From an uncultured Bacteroidales bacterium (GTDB taxonomy: Bacteria; Bacteroidota; Bacteroidia; Bacteroidales; P3), in NCBI GenBank assembly GCA_905234665.1, contig CAJOIV010000005.1, forward strand, positions 1-64,000: DNA of 64,000 nucleotides. The letters are read 5' to 3'. Below, one piece after another: positions 17,273-27,630 of the stretch. The notes below the pieces were generated by a model. That model worked only from the letters and a program-made list of their open reading frames with translations, was not told the DNA's origin and ran no database searches. Position 1 is the first letter of the stretch, and the number at the start of each line of letters is the position of its first letter. The position numbers were made by a program, and so were the translations under genes.

Positions 17273-18553
17273 TTATATGACGTTGACGAGGTAGTAGTTT
17301 TTCTTGCCTTTTTGTACAAGTATGCAGCCGCTTGCAAGAATATCGTCAACAGTGACTATACGGTCCTCTCCGGCTTTGACTTTGTTGAGGGAGATGGAGT
17401 TTTGCTTCAGTTCGCGCCGGATGGCTCCTTTCGACTCGAACATTTGTGTCTGAACTGCAGCGAGGTCGACAAGCGAGATGCCTTCCTCGATAACGCTGCG
17501 GGCAATGGTATACTGCGGGACACCCTCGAACACGGAGAGGAGTGTTTCGCGATCCAGGGCGTTAAGTTGTTCCGTGGTGCCCTTGCCAAATAGAAGTTCT
17601 GATGCGGATACAGCGGTCTGGTAGTCTTTCTCGGAGTGGACACGGCAGGTGATGTCTTTGGCCAGAGCCTTCTGCAGCAGACGTTGCTCAGGGGCTTCGG
17701 CGTGCCTCTTTTCCAAATCCTCGATTTCCTCGCGGTTGAGTAGGGTGAAGATGCGGATGTAACGGGCAGAGTCCACGTCGGAACAATTGAGCCAGAATTG
17801 GTAGAACTTGTAAGGAGAAGTCTTCTCGGGGTCGAGCCAGACATTTCCACCTTCTGTCTTTCCGAATTTGGTGCCGTCGGCCTTCGTGATGAGAGGGCAG
17901 GTGAGGGCGAAGGCTTCACCGCCTTCCATGCGGCGGATGAGTTCCGTGCCGGTGGTGATATTGCCCCATTGGTCGCTGCCTCCCATCTGTAGTTTGCAGC
18001 CGTGGGTGCGGTACAATGTCAGGAAGTCGTAACCCTGCAGTAGTTGGTAGCTGAATTCGGTGAACGAGATGCCGGTCTCCATGCGTTTCTTGACACTGTC
18101 TTTGGTCATCATGTAGTTTACGGTGATATGCTTGCCGACATCGCGGATGAAGTCGAGGAATAGGTAGTCTTTCATCCAGTCGTAGTTGTTCAGCACCTGT
18201 GCGCCATTCTTGGGGCAGTCAAAGTCGAGGAATTTCGAGAGTTGCCGTTTGATGCAGTCTACATTGTGCTGCACCTCCTCCACCGTGAGGAGCTTGCGCT
18301 CTTGTGCCTTGAAACTCGGGTCGCCAATCATTCCTGTCGCGCCGCCTACGACGGCTAAGGGTCTGTGCCCCGCCATCTGGAGGTGCTTCAGCAGCATGAT
18401 GGAAACAAGATGCCCTATGTGCAGTGAGTCGGCCGTGGGGTCTATACCCACATAAGCCGTTGTCATTTCTTTGGATAGTTGCTCCTCAGTGCCTGGCATC
18501 ATGTCATGTATCATCCCGCGCCAGCGGAGCTCTTCAACAAGGTTTGTCTTCAT
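17273..18553 (-). CDS. tyrS: Tyrosine--tRNA ligase
   Basis: [50 protein letters not shown]. Confidence 0.97.
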   Translation of the reverse strand: MKTNLVEELRWRGMIHDMMPGTEEQLSKEMTTAYVGIDPTADSLHIGHLVSIMLLKHLQMAGHRPLAVVGGATGMIGDPSFKAQERKLLTVEEVQHNVDCIKRQLSKFLDFDCPKNGAQVLNNYDWMKDYLFLDFIRDVGKHITVNYMMTKDSVKKRMETGISFTEFSYQLLQGYDFLTLYRTHGCKLQMGGSDQWGNITTGTELIRRMEGGEAFALTCPLITKADGTKFGKTEGGNVWLDPEKTSPYKFYQFWLNCSDVDSARYIRIFTLLNREEIEDLEKRHAEAPEQRLLQKALAKDITCRVHSEKDYQTAVSASELLFGKGTTEQLNALDRETLLSVFEGVPQYTIARSVIEEGISLVDLAAVQTQMFESKGAIRRELKQNSISLNKVKAGEDRIVTVDDILASGCILVQKGKKNYYLVNVI

Positions 18554-18584
18554 AAACTGATATTGTGCTATACTAAACTAAAAA

Positions 18585-18616
18585 AAGAGGTACTGCCCGG
18601 TGGGCGAGTACCTCTT
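18585..18616 (-). terminator. Intrinsic terminator of the T9SS type-A cargo gene
   Basis: AAGAGGTACT-gcccggtgggc-GAGTACCTCTT followed on the minus strand by a T-run. Confidence 0.85.
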
Positions 18617-18633
18617 GCAGGATTTATCTTCCG

Positions 18634-21600
18634 TTATCGGACAATCAGCTTCGAGGTGGCGGTACTCTCGCCCACGAGAACGTTCACAAGGTACATGCCT
18701 CTTGCCAGAGCCGAGCAGTCCACAGTGTGCTCTGTGGTGCCTTCGCCGAGGCGGCCAAGGTCCTTGGTCATCACGAGTCGGCCGTTGATGTCATAGACAT
18801 TCATGTGCGCCTGGCCAGCGTTTGCCACGCTCAGCTGCATCGTGGTGCTTCCCTCAGCAGGATTGGGGTAGAAACGAACAGCATTGTTGCCGGTGGCGGT
18901 GACAGTGGGGATGTCCAGGATGTCACGAGGATCGATAATCTCGTTCTCGTGGTCAACAACATAGGTGCTGTCCATGAAGATGCCGCGGCCGTAGGTTCCG
19001 AAGTAGATGGCATAGGGCCATTTGGTGCGCGGGAAGATGTAAGCTTCCTCGGTCACACCGTCGTGGCCGGTGTAGTGAATCACAGGGAAGGATTGTGTCT
19101 GCTGGCAGATGGCCGTCACGGGTACACCGTTGAATGCGCCATACTCGTTCCACACGGTGGCTTTGGGGTTCTGGGCGTAGAATACACCGTTCTCCGTGCC
19201 TACATATGCGCTACCGGTGGTATACTCAATCATTGCACTGTATGCGGGAGTGCCTGCTGCACCCACGGTGCGGAGGTTGATGGTCGGGTTGGCGGATGTG
19301 ACGTTCTCGATATAAGCCACATTGGGGCCGTCGGTCACGTCAAAGGTCACAATCAGGTTGTCTTTGCCCGTGCGGGGATCAATGGCGATGGAGGAGATGC
19401 GGCCGGGGAAGAAGTAGGTGCTGTCGCCAGTCATGATGGTGTCGGTGACGGTCACGCGGTTCTCCACCTTATAGTTCATGATATCGCGCACCTCGGGGAC
19501 GGTCTTGGAATAGTCGATGGCAGCGAGTCCTTTCACGCGGACCAGGAACGACTGGTTCAGGCTGTCGTTCTCAACCACCACGATGGCTGCATCGCCGTCC
19601 TTCGAAAGGACAGTCTGACGGGCGTAGTAGTGAGGATGGTTTGCGCTGTTCACGCAGTAGATGTGTGCCCAGAAACGGGTCTCGTTGCTATTGTCGAATA
19701 CCAGACGGAAGTCCGTGGGGTTCCAGCAGTATGAAACGTTGGTGTTGTTGGGATATCCGCTTTCCGTAGTGATGGCAAGCAGGCGGCTGGCATAGGGTGT
19801 GGCCACCTTGTGACGAAGTTCCTGACGGACGGTGAAGTTGTGATCAAAGACATGGTAGAAGGGGTAGGAGGCGTGGGCAACATCCAGGACGACAATCGAG
19901 TCGCCGGCCTTCACCTGGAAGTTCTGGCGCAGCTGGTGCTGTTCGCCGTTACGGTATACGTATGCCAGTGTGTCGATGGTGAAAACGATGCTGTCGTTAT
20001 GAGCGACATCGCCATTGGTTTCCCACAGCGAGATCTGGCCAATCTTGGGACCATTCTCAACCAGGTCGGACATGAAGGCAGAGCCATAGGTCCAGGTCTG
20101 GGTGTTGGTGAAGTTGGAATAGTCATTGTATGCGCGTCCCACGGCACCATTCGAACCCGACACGAAGAGGATGCGGCGCGAGAGGGGCTTGTACTGCGAG
20201 AAACGGCTCGCTGCAACCATGCCTCCGTCGCCGTACCACAGAATGTTGGCCTTGTGGTTGGTATTGGTGGAGTCTCTTTCGGCATTGGGGTCGTACCAAG
20301 TCGATTCGGAAACGCCGCCGTGGTGTCCCATGCGAGCCTCGATGAAGGGGCTGCCGTTGCTGTTGGCACCCGAGATGAGAGAACCGTCGGGAAGCACGGC
20401 AAGGCTGTTAATCTGGACATTGTTCAGGCCGGAATTGATGTTGAGGAAACTCTCCATGCCGTTCTTGGCCAGGTACACACCTCCATCCGTCACGATGAAG
20501 TAGTCGGTATTTCCTTCTTCTCCGTCAATGGGTGCGCGCATATCGGTGACAATCTTGTGGATGCCAGAGTGCACGAAAGCAAAGTATGAATAGACGGAGG
20601 CCATATAGTCGCCCGAGTTCAATTGGGACTCATTGTTGGAAACTACTGACCACTGGTAGGGAGCATTTTCCACGTATCCCTTGCCCTTCCACACATCGCT
20701 TCCGGCAATGTAGACCAGTGACGGGTCGTTGTTGCTCACCGTCATGGTTCCGCATGTGGAGGCATTGGCGGCAGTCGAGAAAGGTATCACCGTCGAGGTG
20801 GAAATGAGCTGCCACGAGTTGGTGTTGCGGGTCAGGTACACACCAGTCAGCAAACCATTCTTGTTGGTAACCATTGCATAGAGGTAGGAGTTGTCTGAGG
20901 GGGCAATGGCGAGGGTGATCTTGCCTGCATTCTGGCCAAAAGCGTCGCAGCTGGAGGTGATGTCCACGGGCTCAGAAGCACCAATAATGTCGCTGATTTT
21001 ATAAAGACGTCCACCCGAAGTGAAGAATCCACGGTTGAATTGCTGCGAAATCTTCACATCAGTGACATTCCCGTCAAAAACCTTCGTGGGTGCGGACATC
21101 ATCCCATTGGGATTTTCCACGCTCCAACGGAAAAGGCCCTTCGGGGTGGCCACGAAAACATATCTCGTCGCGTCAGAGATCATCTTGTCCATTTCGTTGA
21201 CACACGCAAAGTCATCGTCGGCCGATTGCGGTACAGTCTGGGTGAGGGAGGTGAACACCCTCGTGTTGGTGTTGAAAAGGAACATGCCCCGGCCCATGGC
21301 TGCAAAGCGGTTCAGTCGATTTGATTTTGGATAATAACTTTCACCTGTGCCGATAAGGATGGTGCTGTCATTAATCGTCATCATGCTGCTGATGGGGAGT
21401 GTAACCTCCTTGCCATCAAGGTAGCAAGGCATGTATTCCCATTTGTTGTCAATGAATGCATAGAGACCACCGGAAGCCGCACCGGCATAGGCTAACACAG
21501 GATTTCCCCCGAGGACCAATGAGGTTGTGCGCCCACCAATGTTGTCGGGCCCGATTTCGACAAGTTTGTCGCTTTGGTAATTTGCCTTTTGGGCGAAAAC

Positions 21601-21663
21601 TGGGCCTGCAAAACAGACACAAATCCCTACAAAAAGGCCGAGAAGTACGTTTCTACTTTTCAT
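18634..21663 (-). CDS. Secreted protein with T9SS type-A sorting domain, beta-propeller-like body
   Basis: Signal peptide MKSRNVLLGLFVGICVCFAGPVFAQ (preferred start 21663, downstream of promoter); C-terminus VRFYPNPAEGSTTMQLS...MNVYDINGRLVMTKDL...GMYLVNVLVGESTATSKLIVR. Confidence 0.9.
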   Translation of the reverse strand: MKSRNVLLGLFVGICVCFAGPVFAQKANYQSDKLVEIGPDNIGGRTTSLVLGGNPVLAYAGAASGGLYAFIDNKWEYMPCYLDGKEVTLPISSMMTINDSTILIGTGESYYPKSNRLNRFAAMGRGMFLFNTNTRVFTSLTQTVPQSADDDFACVNEMDKMISDATRYVFVATPKGLFRWSVENPNGMMSAPTKVFDGNVTDVKISQQFNRGFFTSGGRLYKISDIIGASEPVDITSSCDAFGQNAGKITLAIAPSDNSYLYAMVTNKNGLLTGVYLTRNTNSWQLISTSTVIPFSTAANASTCGTMTVSNNDPSLVYIAGSDVWKGKGYVENAPYQWSVVSNNESQLNSGDYMASVYSYFAFVHSGIHKIVTDMRAPIDGEEGNTDYFIVTDGGVYLAKNGMESFLNINSGLNNVQINSLAVLPDGSLISGANSNGSPFIEARMGHHGGVSESTWYDPNAERDSTNTNHKANILWYGDGGMVAASRFSQYKPLSRRILFVSGSNGAVGRAYNDYSNFTNTQTWTYGSAFMSDLVENGPKIGQISLWETNGDVAHNDSIVFTIDTLAYVYRNGEQHQLRQNFQVKAGDSIVVLDVAHASYPFYHVFDHNFTVRQELRHKVATPYASRLLAITTESGYPNNTNVSYCWNPTDFRLVFDNSNETRFWAHIYCVNSANHPHYYARQTVLSKDGDAAIVVVENDSLNQSFLVRVKGLAAIDYSKTVPEVRDIMNYKVENRVTVTDTIMTGDSTYFFPGRISSIAIDPRTGKDNLIVTFDVTDGPNVAYIENVTSANPTINLRTVGAAGTPAYSAMIEYTTGSAYVGTENGVFYAQNPKATVWNEYGAFNGVPVTAICQQTQSFPVIHYTGHDGVTEEAYIFPRTKWPYAIYFGTYGRGIFMDSTYVVDHENEIIDPRDILDIPTVTATGNNAVRFYPNPAEGSTTMQLSVANAGQAHMNVYDINGRLVMTKDLGRLGEGTTEHTVDCSALARGMYLVNVLVGESTATSKLIVR

Positions 21664-21715
21664 AAGATATTGATGATTAGTTAGATGTTTAATTTCACAA
21701 TTCATGTTTTAATTA

Positions 21716-21724
21716 GCAAAGATA
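21716..21724 (-). promoter_or_regulatory. -7 element TATCTTTGC
   Basis: gcaaagata on plus, about 53 bp upstream of start 21663. Confidence 0.6.
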
Positions 21725-21897
21725 CACTTTTTTTTTGTAATAGAGCCTTTTTTGCCGAAAAAGCAAAAAAAAAAGTTTTCGGGCAATAAAGGACATGCAC
21801 TCGCGTTAATTGGAATGACGACAGAAAAAAGCCGCTGCCGAGTGTATAAATAATGTATTAGGAACATTAGAAAATATAAACTATAAAAGTACGCATT

Positions 21898-22911
21898 ATG
21901 GAAGAAAATGTGAATATCCAAGAGCTGAACGAGCGTATTTCGCGCGAGAGTGCTTTTGTTGATGCGCTGACCATGGAGATGAGAAAAAGCATCGTCGGCC
22001 AGAAGCACATGGTGGAAAGTCTGATGATAGGCCTACTGAGCAATGGACACGTCCTGCTCGAAGGTGTCCCTGGCTTGGCAAAAACTTTAACGATTACCGC
22101 GTTGGCTCGTGCAATCGACGCGAGGTTCAGCCGCATCCAGTTCACGCCCGACCTGTTGCCTGCCGACCTGGTGGGTACTATGATTTACAGTCAAAAGAAT
22201 GAGTCGTTTGTGGTGAAGAAAGGCCCAGTGTTTTCAAACTTCATTCTTGCGGATGAAATCAACCGTGCCCCTGCCAAGGTCCAGAGTGCCCTGCTGGAGG
22301 CCATGCAGGAACGTCAGGTAACGATAGGAGAGGAGACCTACCGTCTCGAGGAACCATTCTTGGTGATGGCCACCCAGAACCCCATCGAGCAGGAGGGTAC
22401 TTACCCGTTGCCCGAGGCTCAGGTCGACCGCTTCATGCTGAAGGTGGTCATTGGATACCCTAAGAAAGAAGAGGAACGTGAGATTCTTCACCGTCAAGTG
22501 GGAAGAATCATGAACGAAGGAGCCGGTGAAGGCTCAACCAGAGCAGTGGTATCTCCTAAAGACATCCTGAAGGCCCGTGACCTGGTGCGTGAGGTGTATA
22601 TGGATGAAAAAATTGAAGGGTATATCACCGACATCGTTTTCGCAACACGTTACCCCGAGCAGTATCGTCTTGACCGGCTCAAAGGTCTCATCTCTTATGG
22701 CGCTTCGCCCCGTGGTTCCATCAACCTCGCGTTGGCGGCCAAGTCGTTCGCCTTTATGCGCCGCAGGGGCTATGTCATTCCCGAGGATGTCCGTGCGGTG
22801 GCGATGGATGTGCTGCGCCATCGTGTCGGCCTGACATACGAGGCTGAGGCGGAGAACGTGACGGCCGAGGAGGTCGTAAACGAGGTCTTGAATAGCGTGG
22901 AGGTGCCTTGA
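21898..22911 (+). CDS. MoxR-family AAA+ ATPase (Bat operon)
   Basis: LLEGVPGLAKTLTITALARAI Walker A; ILADEINRAPAKVQSALLEAMQERQVT. Confidence 0.95.
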   Translation: MEENVNIQELNERISRESAFVDALTMEMRKSIVGQKHMVESLMIGLLSNGHVLLEGVPGLAKTLTITALARAIDARFSRIQFTPDLLPADLVGTMIYSQKNESFVVKKGPVFSNFILADEINRAPAKVQSALLEAMQERQVTIGEETYRLEEPFLVMATQNPIEQEGTYPLPEAQVDRFMLKVVIGYPKKEEEREILHRQVGRIMNEGAGEGSTRAVVSPKDILKARDLVREVYMDEKIEGYITDIVFATRYPEQYRLDRLKGLISYGASPRGSINLALAAKSFAFMRRRGYVIPEDVRAVAMDVLRHRVGLTYEAEAENVTAEEVVNEVLNSVEVP

Positions 22912-23780
22912 TGGACAGCGAGATCATAAAGCGGGTACGTAAGATTGAGATTAAGGCACGGGGGCTCTCCCGGCAGCTCTTTTCCGGAGAGTGGCACAGT
23001 GCCTTCAAAGGGCGTGGTATGGCCTTCAGCGAAGTGCGGGAGTACCAATATGGCGACGATGTACGCAGTATTGACTGGAATGTCACGGCACGACTCAACC
23101 ACCCGTATGTGAAAGTCTTTGAAGAAGAACGCGAGCTGACGGTGATGCTGCTGGTCGACGTGAGCGGGTCGAACCGTTTCGGCACCCGTCGCCAGTTCAA
23201 GGAGGAACTGGTGGCCGAGGTGGCGGCAACGTTGGCCTTCAGTGCTATACAGAACAATGACAAGGTCGGCGTCATCTTGTTCTCCGACCATATCGAAAAG
23301 TTCATCCCGCCGAAGAAAGGCAGCAGCCACATCCTCCGCATCATCCGCGAACTCATTACGTTCCGTCCCGTGAGCAACGGGACCGACATCTCCGAGGCGT
23401 TGCAGTTTTTTTCCAACGTAATCAAGCGCCGCTGCACGGCTTTTATATTGAGCGATTTCTATGACGAAGGATATTCCGACGCACTGAAAATAGCCGCTGG
23501 CAAGCATGATGTGGTGGCAGTGCGTATCGCCGACGCCAGCGAGGAGTCGCTGCCAAACCTGGGTCTTGTGAAGTTCTACGACCCTGAGACCGGCGAGACG
23601 CGCTGGGTCGACACCGCCGACAGCGCCGTGCGTAGCGATTTCGCCTCGCGTTATGCCGGGCATGTAACCGCCACAGAGGCTTTGCTGACCAAGTACGGAA
23701 TCGACAGCGCTACACTCTACACGGGTCAGGACTACGTGAAGGAACTGAAGCGACTCTTCGAGAAACGGAGAGGAAGATAG
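22908..23780 (+). CDS. DUF58 domain protein (Bat operon)
   Basis: SGEWHSAFKGRGMAFSEVREYQYGDDVRSIDWNVTARLNHPYVKVFEEERELTVMLLVDVSGS. Confidence 0.95.
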   Translation: MMDSEIIKRVRKIEIKARGLSRQLFSGEWHSAFKGRGMAFSEVREYQYGDDVRSIDWNVTARLNHPYVKVFEEERELTVMLLVDVSGSNRFGTRRQFKEELVAEVAATLAFSAIQNNDKVGVILFSDHIEKFIPPKKGSSHILRIIRELITFRPVSNGTDISEALQFFSNVIKRRCTAFILSDFYDEGYSDALKIAAGKHDVVAVRIADASEESLPNLGLVKFYDPETGETRWVDTADSAVRSDFASRYAGHVTATEALLTKYGIDSATLYTGQDYVKELKRLFEKRRGR

Positions 23781-23803
23781 CCTGTATATAGATTAGGATA
23801 AAT

Positions 23804-24712
23804 ATGGTAGATACTATAACTATAAGAAAGTGGATTGTCGGTGCCCTTCTGTTTCTGCCGTTCGGCGTCATGGGACAGAGATATGACTATCATCTGGACA
23901 CGACAGTAATCATGCTGGGCGACCAGACAAAACTGGCCATCGAGAATCCGGTGCCGATGCCGACACTTGAACAAATCTCAGGGGAGGGACTCATCTCCCT
24001 CGGGCAGCGGGTCGATACCGCCACAAATACACTTTACACGTTGCTTACCAGCTTCGAGCCCGGCGAGCATTGGCTGCGGGTGGGTGAGGATTCTGTCCTC
24101 ATTACCGTACAGGATGTTGAAAATGTCGATACCCTCAGTACGGACATCAAGGACATCACCGGTATACTGAAGCAACCCTATACCTTTTGGGAGATTTTCC
24201 GTTGGGTGTTGCTTGCGTTGGTGTTGGTGGGACTTTTCTTTCTGTGGCGGTATGTGTGGCACCCCTATTTTGTGAAGAAGATGATGCAGTTGGGCGACAC
24301 CACGACGCCAGAGGCGACTGTCCCGCCCGATGAGCGCGCCTTGTCGGCATTGGAGAATTTGCGCACAAAACGACTGTGGCAGCAAGGCCGCTCCAAAGAA
24401 TATCATACAGAACTGACGGACATTGTGCGCCGGTACCTGATGGATGCCCACGGCATCAATTCCACCGAGATGACCACAGGGCAAACGTTGGAGTTTTTCA
24501 GTGCGTCACGCGTCTGCACCGACGAGTCTTACCGACTGCTGCGCCAGATGCTTGAGACGGCCGACATGGTCAAGTTTGCCAAATCCGATCCTCCCGCCTA
24601 TGAACATGACCGATCGATGGAATCCGCAGTGGCCTTTGTGAAGGCTCTCGCTGTGAAAATAGAGAAGGCGGATACGGACGATTCGATAGACAAGAAGGAG
24701 GCTACGGTATGA
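23804..24712 (+). CDS. Membrane protein of the Bat operon (between DUF58 and batA)
   Basis: Single TM region WVLLALVLVGLFFLWRYV; operon position. Confidence 0.8.
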   Translation: MVDTITIRKWIVGALLFLPFGVMGQRYDYHLDTTVIMLGDQTKLAIENPVPMPTLEQISGEGLISLGQRVDTATNTLYTLLTSFEPGEHWLRVGEDSVLITVQDVENVDTLSTDIKDITGILKQPYTFWEIFRWVLLALVLVGLFFLWRYVWHPYFVKKMMQLGDTTTPEATVPPDERALSALENLRTKRLWQQGRSKEYHTELTDIVRRYLMDAHGINSTEMTTGQTLEFFSASRVCTDESYRLLRQMLETADMVKFAKSDPPAYEHDRSMESAVAFVKALAVKIEKADTDDSIDKKEATV

Positions 24713-25707
24713 GTCAGATAACGTTTGCCCACCCTTGGGTGCTTGCCTTCCTGGCTTTGGTGCCGATGATGATTGCTTGGTACGTATGGCGTTACCGCAA
24801 GCAGAACCCGGCTCTTCAGTTTTCAAACATCAGCCTCTTCCGTGGCGCGCGTAAGACCTTTCGACAGCAGACACGCCCGGTGCTCTACATCTTGCGTATT
24901 GTCGCGGTGGCGGCCTTGGTGGTGGCGTTGGCTCGCCCCCAAAGCAAGATGAGCCGGCAGGAAATGAAAGTCGAGGGCATCGACATCGTGCTGGCAATGG
25001 ATGTGAGTGGCAGTATGCTGGCCGAAGACTTCAAGCCCAACCGGTTGGAGGCGGCCAAGAAGGTGGCATCCGATTTTATCGCCGGGCGTCGCCATGACCG
25101 TATGGGCCTTGTGGTCTTCTCTGGCGAGGCCTTCACCCAGGTGCCTCTCACTATTGACCACAATGTGCTGCAGACGCAACTCAAAGGGCTCAAGAGCGGC
25201 GTGCTGAAGGACGGCACGGCTCTTGGCGACGGTCTTGCAACGGCCATCAACCGCATCAAGGACAGCGAGGCCAAGAGCAAAGTTATCATTCTGCTCACCG
25301 ACGGCATCAACAACCAAGGAGCCGTCGACCCGCAGAGCGCGGCCGAGATTGCCGCCCTCTACAACATCCGTCTCTACACTATCGGTGTCGGCACCCAGGG
25401 CCTTGCACCTTATCCTTTTCGCGATCCCTTTGGCCATGTGCACTACCAGAATGTGCCTGTCGAACTTGATGAACACCTGCTTACCAGTATGGCACAGGCA
25501 ACAGATGACGGCCACTATTTCCGTGCCACCAACAAGAAGTCGCTGCAGCAGATTTTCTCACAGATCGACGAGATGGAGAAGAGCAAAATCGATGTGACGC
25601 AGTATGCCCAGACAAAGGACGAGTATGCCGTCTGGCTCCTGTTGGCGGCATTCGCGTTGCTGGCCGAAATCCTGCTTTCTTTACTTTATTATAGAACCAC
25701 CCCTTGA
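24709..25707 (+). CDS. batA: BatA-like VWA-domain membrane protein
   Basis: IDIVLAMDVSGSMLAEDFKPNRLEAAK (MIDAS), VVFSGEAFTQVPLT, LTDGINNQG; C-terminal TM. Confidence 0.93.
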   Translation: MSQITFAHPWVLAFLALVPMMIAWYVWRYRKQNPALQFSNISLFRGARKTFRQQTRPVLYILRIVAVAALVVALARPQSKMSRQEMKVEGIDIVLAMDVSGSMLAEDFKPNRLEAAKKVASDFIAGRRHDRMGLVVFSGEAFTQVPLTIDHNVLQTQLKGLKSGVLKDGTALGDGLATAINRIKDSEAKSKVIILLTDGINNQGAVDPQSAAEIAALYNIRLYTIGVGTQGLAPYPFRDPFGHVHYQNVPVELDEHLLTSMAQATDDGHYFRATNKKSLQQIFSQIDEMEKSKIDVTQYAQTKDEYAVWLLLAAFALLAEILLSLLYYRTTP

Positions 25708-25714
25708 CACTGAT

Positions 25715-26773
25715 ATGATACACTTTGAACATCCTGGATATTTATGGTTCCTCCTTGTGGTGGCGGCTTGTACAGCTTTGTGGATATTGCTGCGCAGGCT
25801 CTCGCGCCGCCGTCTGGAGAAGTTCGCCGACCGTAATATGCATGCGCGGCTGGTGCCCGATGCGTCGGTCTGGCGGCCAGCCTTCAAGTTCGGCCTGTTG
25901 ATGCTCGCCGCAACATTCATGATTATAGCTATTGCCAACCCTCAGGAGGGCTCCAAGTTGGTGAAGGGCGAACGGCTGGGAAGTGATATCGCCGTCTGCC
26001 TCGACATATCCAACAGTATGATGGCCGAGGATATTCAACCCAACCGTCTGGAGCGTAGCAAGCGCATTGTCAGCAACCTCCTCGGAGCTTTGGGCAGCGA
26101 CCGGGTCTCGCTCGTGGTCTTCGCAGGAAGCAGCTATATCCAGATGCCTCTGACCAGTGACTATAGCGCCGTGAAACTCTTCCTCGACCAGGTCGACTGC
26201 AGCCTTATCTCCGCGCAGGGTACCGCCATCGGCGAGGCTATCGAGAAGGCAATGGAGACCTTTGGCTACGGCGATCCCGACAGGGAATGGAAAAAGAACC
26301 AGGGGCGGGCCATTGTCATTATCTCCGACGGAGAGAATTTTGAGGACGATGCCGAGAGCGCCGCTCGGGAGGCGGCTGCCGAAGGCGTGCGTATATGCAC
26401 CATCGGCATGGGCCTTCCTGAAGGAACACCCATCCCTGAGTACCGTGGTCGTCAGCGTATGGGCTATAAGCGTGACCGCCGCGGCAACACCGTCACCACT
26501 CGCCTCGACGAGGCCACACTCACGGCCATCGCCCATGCGGGCAAGGGAGTTTATGTCCGTGCCACCAATGTCAATTCTGGCGTGCAGGAGATTGTGCATC
26601 TGATAGAAAAATTGGAGAAAGAAAACTATGGAGAGGCCGTCTTCTCTGAGTATGAGAGCCTCTATCAGTACCCTGCTGCTGCGGCTTTGGTCTGCCTGCT
26701 GGCCGAGGTGCTGATTTTTGAGCGTCGCAACAGGAAGGTCGACTTCGACAAGATATTAAGGAAAGGACAATAA
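25715..26773 (+). CDS. batB: BatB-like VWA-domain membrane protein
   Basis: IAVCLDISNSMMAEDIQPNRLERSKRIV; start MIHFEHPGYLW at 25715. Confidence 0.92.
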   Translation: MIHFEHPGYLWFLLVVAACTALWILLRRLSRRRLEKFADRNMHARLVPDASVWRPAFKFGLLMLAATFMIIAIANPQEGSKLVKGERLGSDIAVCLDISNSMMAEDIQPNRLERSKRIVSNLLGALGSDRVSLVVFAGSSYIQMPLTSDYSAVKLFLDQVDCSLISAQGTAIGEAIEKAMETFGYGDPDREWKKNQGRAIVIISDGENFEDDAESAAREAAAEGVRICTIGMGLPEGTPIPEYRGRQRMGYKRDRRGNTVTTRLDEATLTAIAHAGKGVYVRATNVNSGVQEIVHLIEKLEKENYGEAVFSEYESLYQYPAAAALVCLLAEVLIFERRNRKVDFDKILRKGQ

Positions 26774-26777
26774 GGAA

Positions 26778-27581
26778 ATGAAAAGGTTATTCATTATAGG
26801 TATTTGCATTTTGTTGACACTGGCGGCGGGGGCGCAGAACTCATCTGTGCGCAAGCAGACCCGCAAGGGCAACCGCGAGTACAACCGGAAGCACTACGAC
26901 CGCGCCGAAGTTGACTACCGCCGCGCACTTCAGGTCGACAGTACCGCCTACCGTGCCCAGCACAATCTGGGCAACGCCCTCTACCGTTCGAAGGAGTACG
27001 CCGAGGCCCAACGTCACTACGATATGGCTCTGCGCGAGCCGTCTCTCGACCCGAAGACCCGCAGCGGCATGCTCCACAACCGTGGCAACTGCCACCTGCA
27101 GGCAGGCCTCCAGAAAGACGACAGGGCTCAGGGTTTGGAGGATTTCCGTCAGGCTGTGTCCGACTATCAAGAGGCCCTCAAACTCGATCCCAAGAACGAT
27201 GACACGCGTTACAACCTTTCCTATGCCATGAAGATGCTCCGTCAGGCCCAACAACAGCAACAGCAGCAACAACAGCAGGGGGGAGGACAGCAGAACCAGC
27301 AAGATCAGAAAGACAAGCAGGACCAGCAGAATAAAAACGACCAGCAGAACCAGCAGGATCAGCAGAACCAACAGGACCAGCAGAACCAGCAGGGTCAGCA
27401 AGGTCAGAAGGACCAGCAGCAACAGGATCGCCGTCAGCAGCAACAGGGTCGTCAGCAGCAGAAAAAACAGGATGCCGAACGTCTCCTTGAGGCGGTGAAG
27501 AACAACGAGAAGAACTCGTTGAAAGAGCATGCCAAGAAGGTGGAGACGGGCTCTCCGCGTAGAATAGAGAAGGACTGGTAG
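26778..27581 (+). CDS. batC: BatC-like TPR protein with Q/N/D-rich C-terminal tract
   Basis: TPR YRAQHNLGNALYRSKEYAEAQRHYDMAL; QQQQQQQGGGQQNQQDQKDKQDQQNK tract; operon position. Confidence 0.88.
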   Translation: MKRLFIIGICILLTLAAGAQNSSVRKQTRKGNREYNRKHYDRAEVDYRRALQVDSTAYRAQHNLGNALYRSKEYAEAQRHYDMALREPSLDPKTRSGMLHNRGNCHLQAGLQKDDRAQGLEDFRQAVSDYQEALKLDPKNDDTRYNLSYAMKMLRQAQQQQQQQQQQGGGQQNQQDQKDKQDQQNKNDQQNQQDQQNQQDQQNQQGQQGQKDQQQQDRRQQQQGRQQQKKQDAERLLEAVKNNEKNSLKEHAKKVETGSPRRIEKDW

Positions 27582-27593
27582 AGTGGGAAATCA

Positions 27594-27630
27594 AGAATCA
27601 GGAATTAGGAATGAGGAATTAGGAATTATG
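27594..27630. repeat. GGAATTA/GGAATGA array upstream of batD
   Basis: caggaattaggaatgaggaattaggaatta; near-identical to 61513-61545. Confidence 0.8.

Noticed and set aside
25604-25714. N-terminal extension of the batB ORF
   Set aside because: It overlaps batA in another frame; ATG at 25715 gives a normal hydrophobic N-terminus.
27240-27470. CAG/CAA-rich tract in batC as a microsatellite or mobile repeat
   Set aside because: Imperfect codons encoding a Q/N/D-rich linker; similar low-complexity tails are plausible for this operon member and the tract is not an exact DNA repeat.
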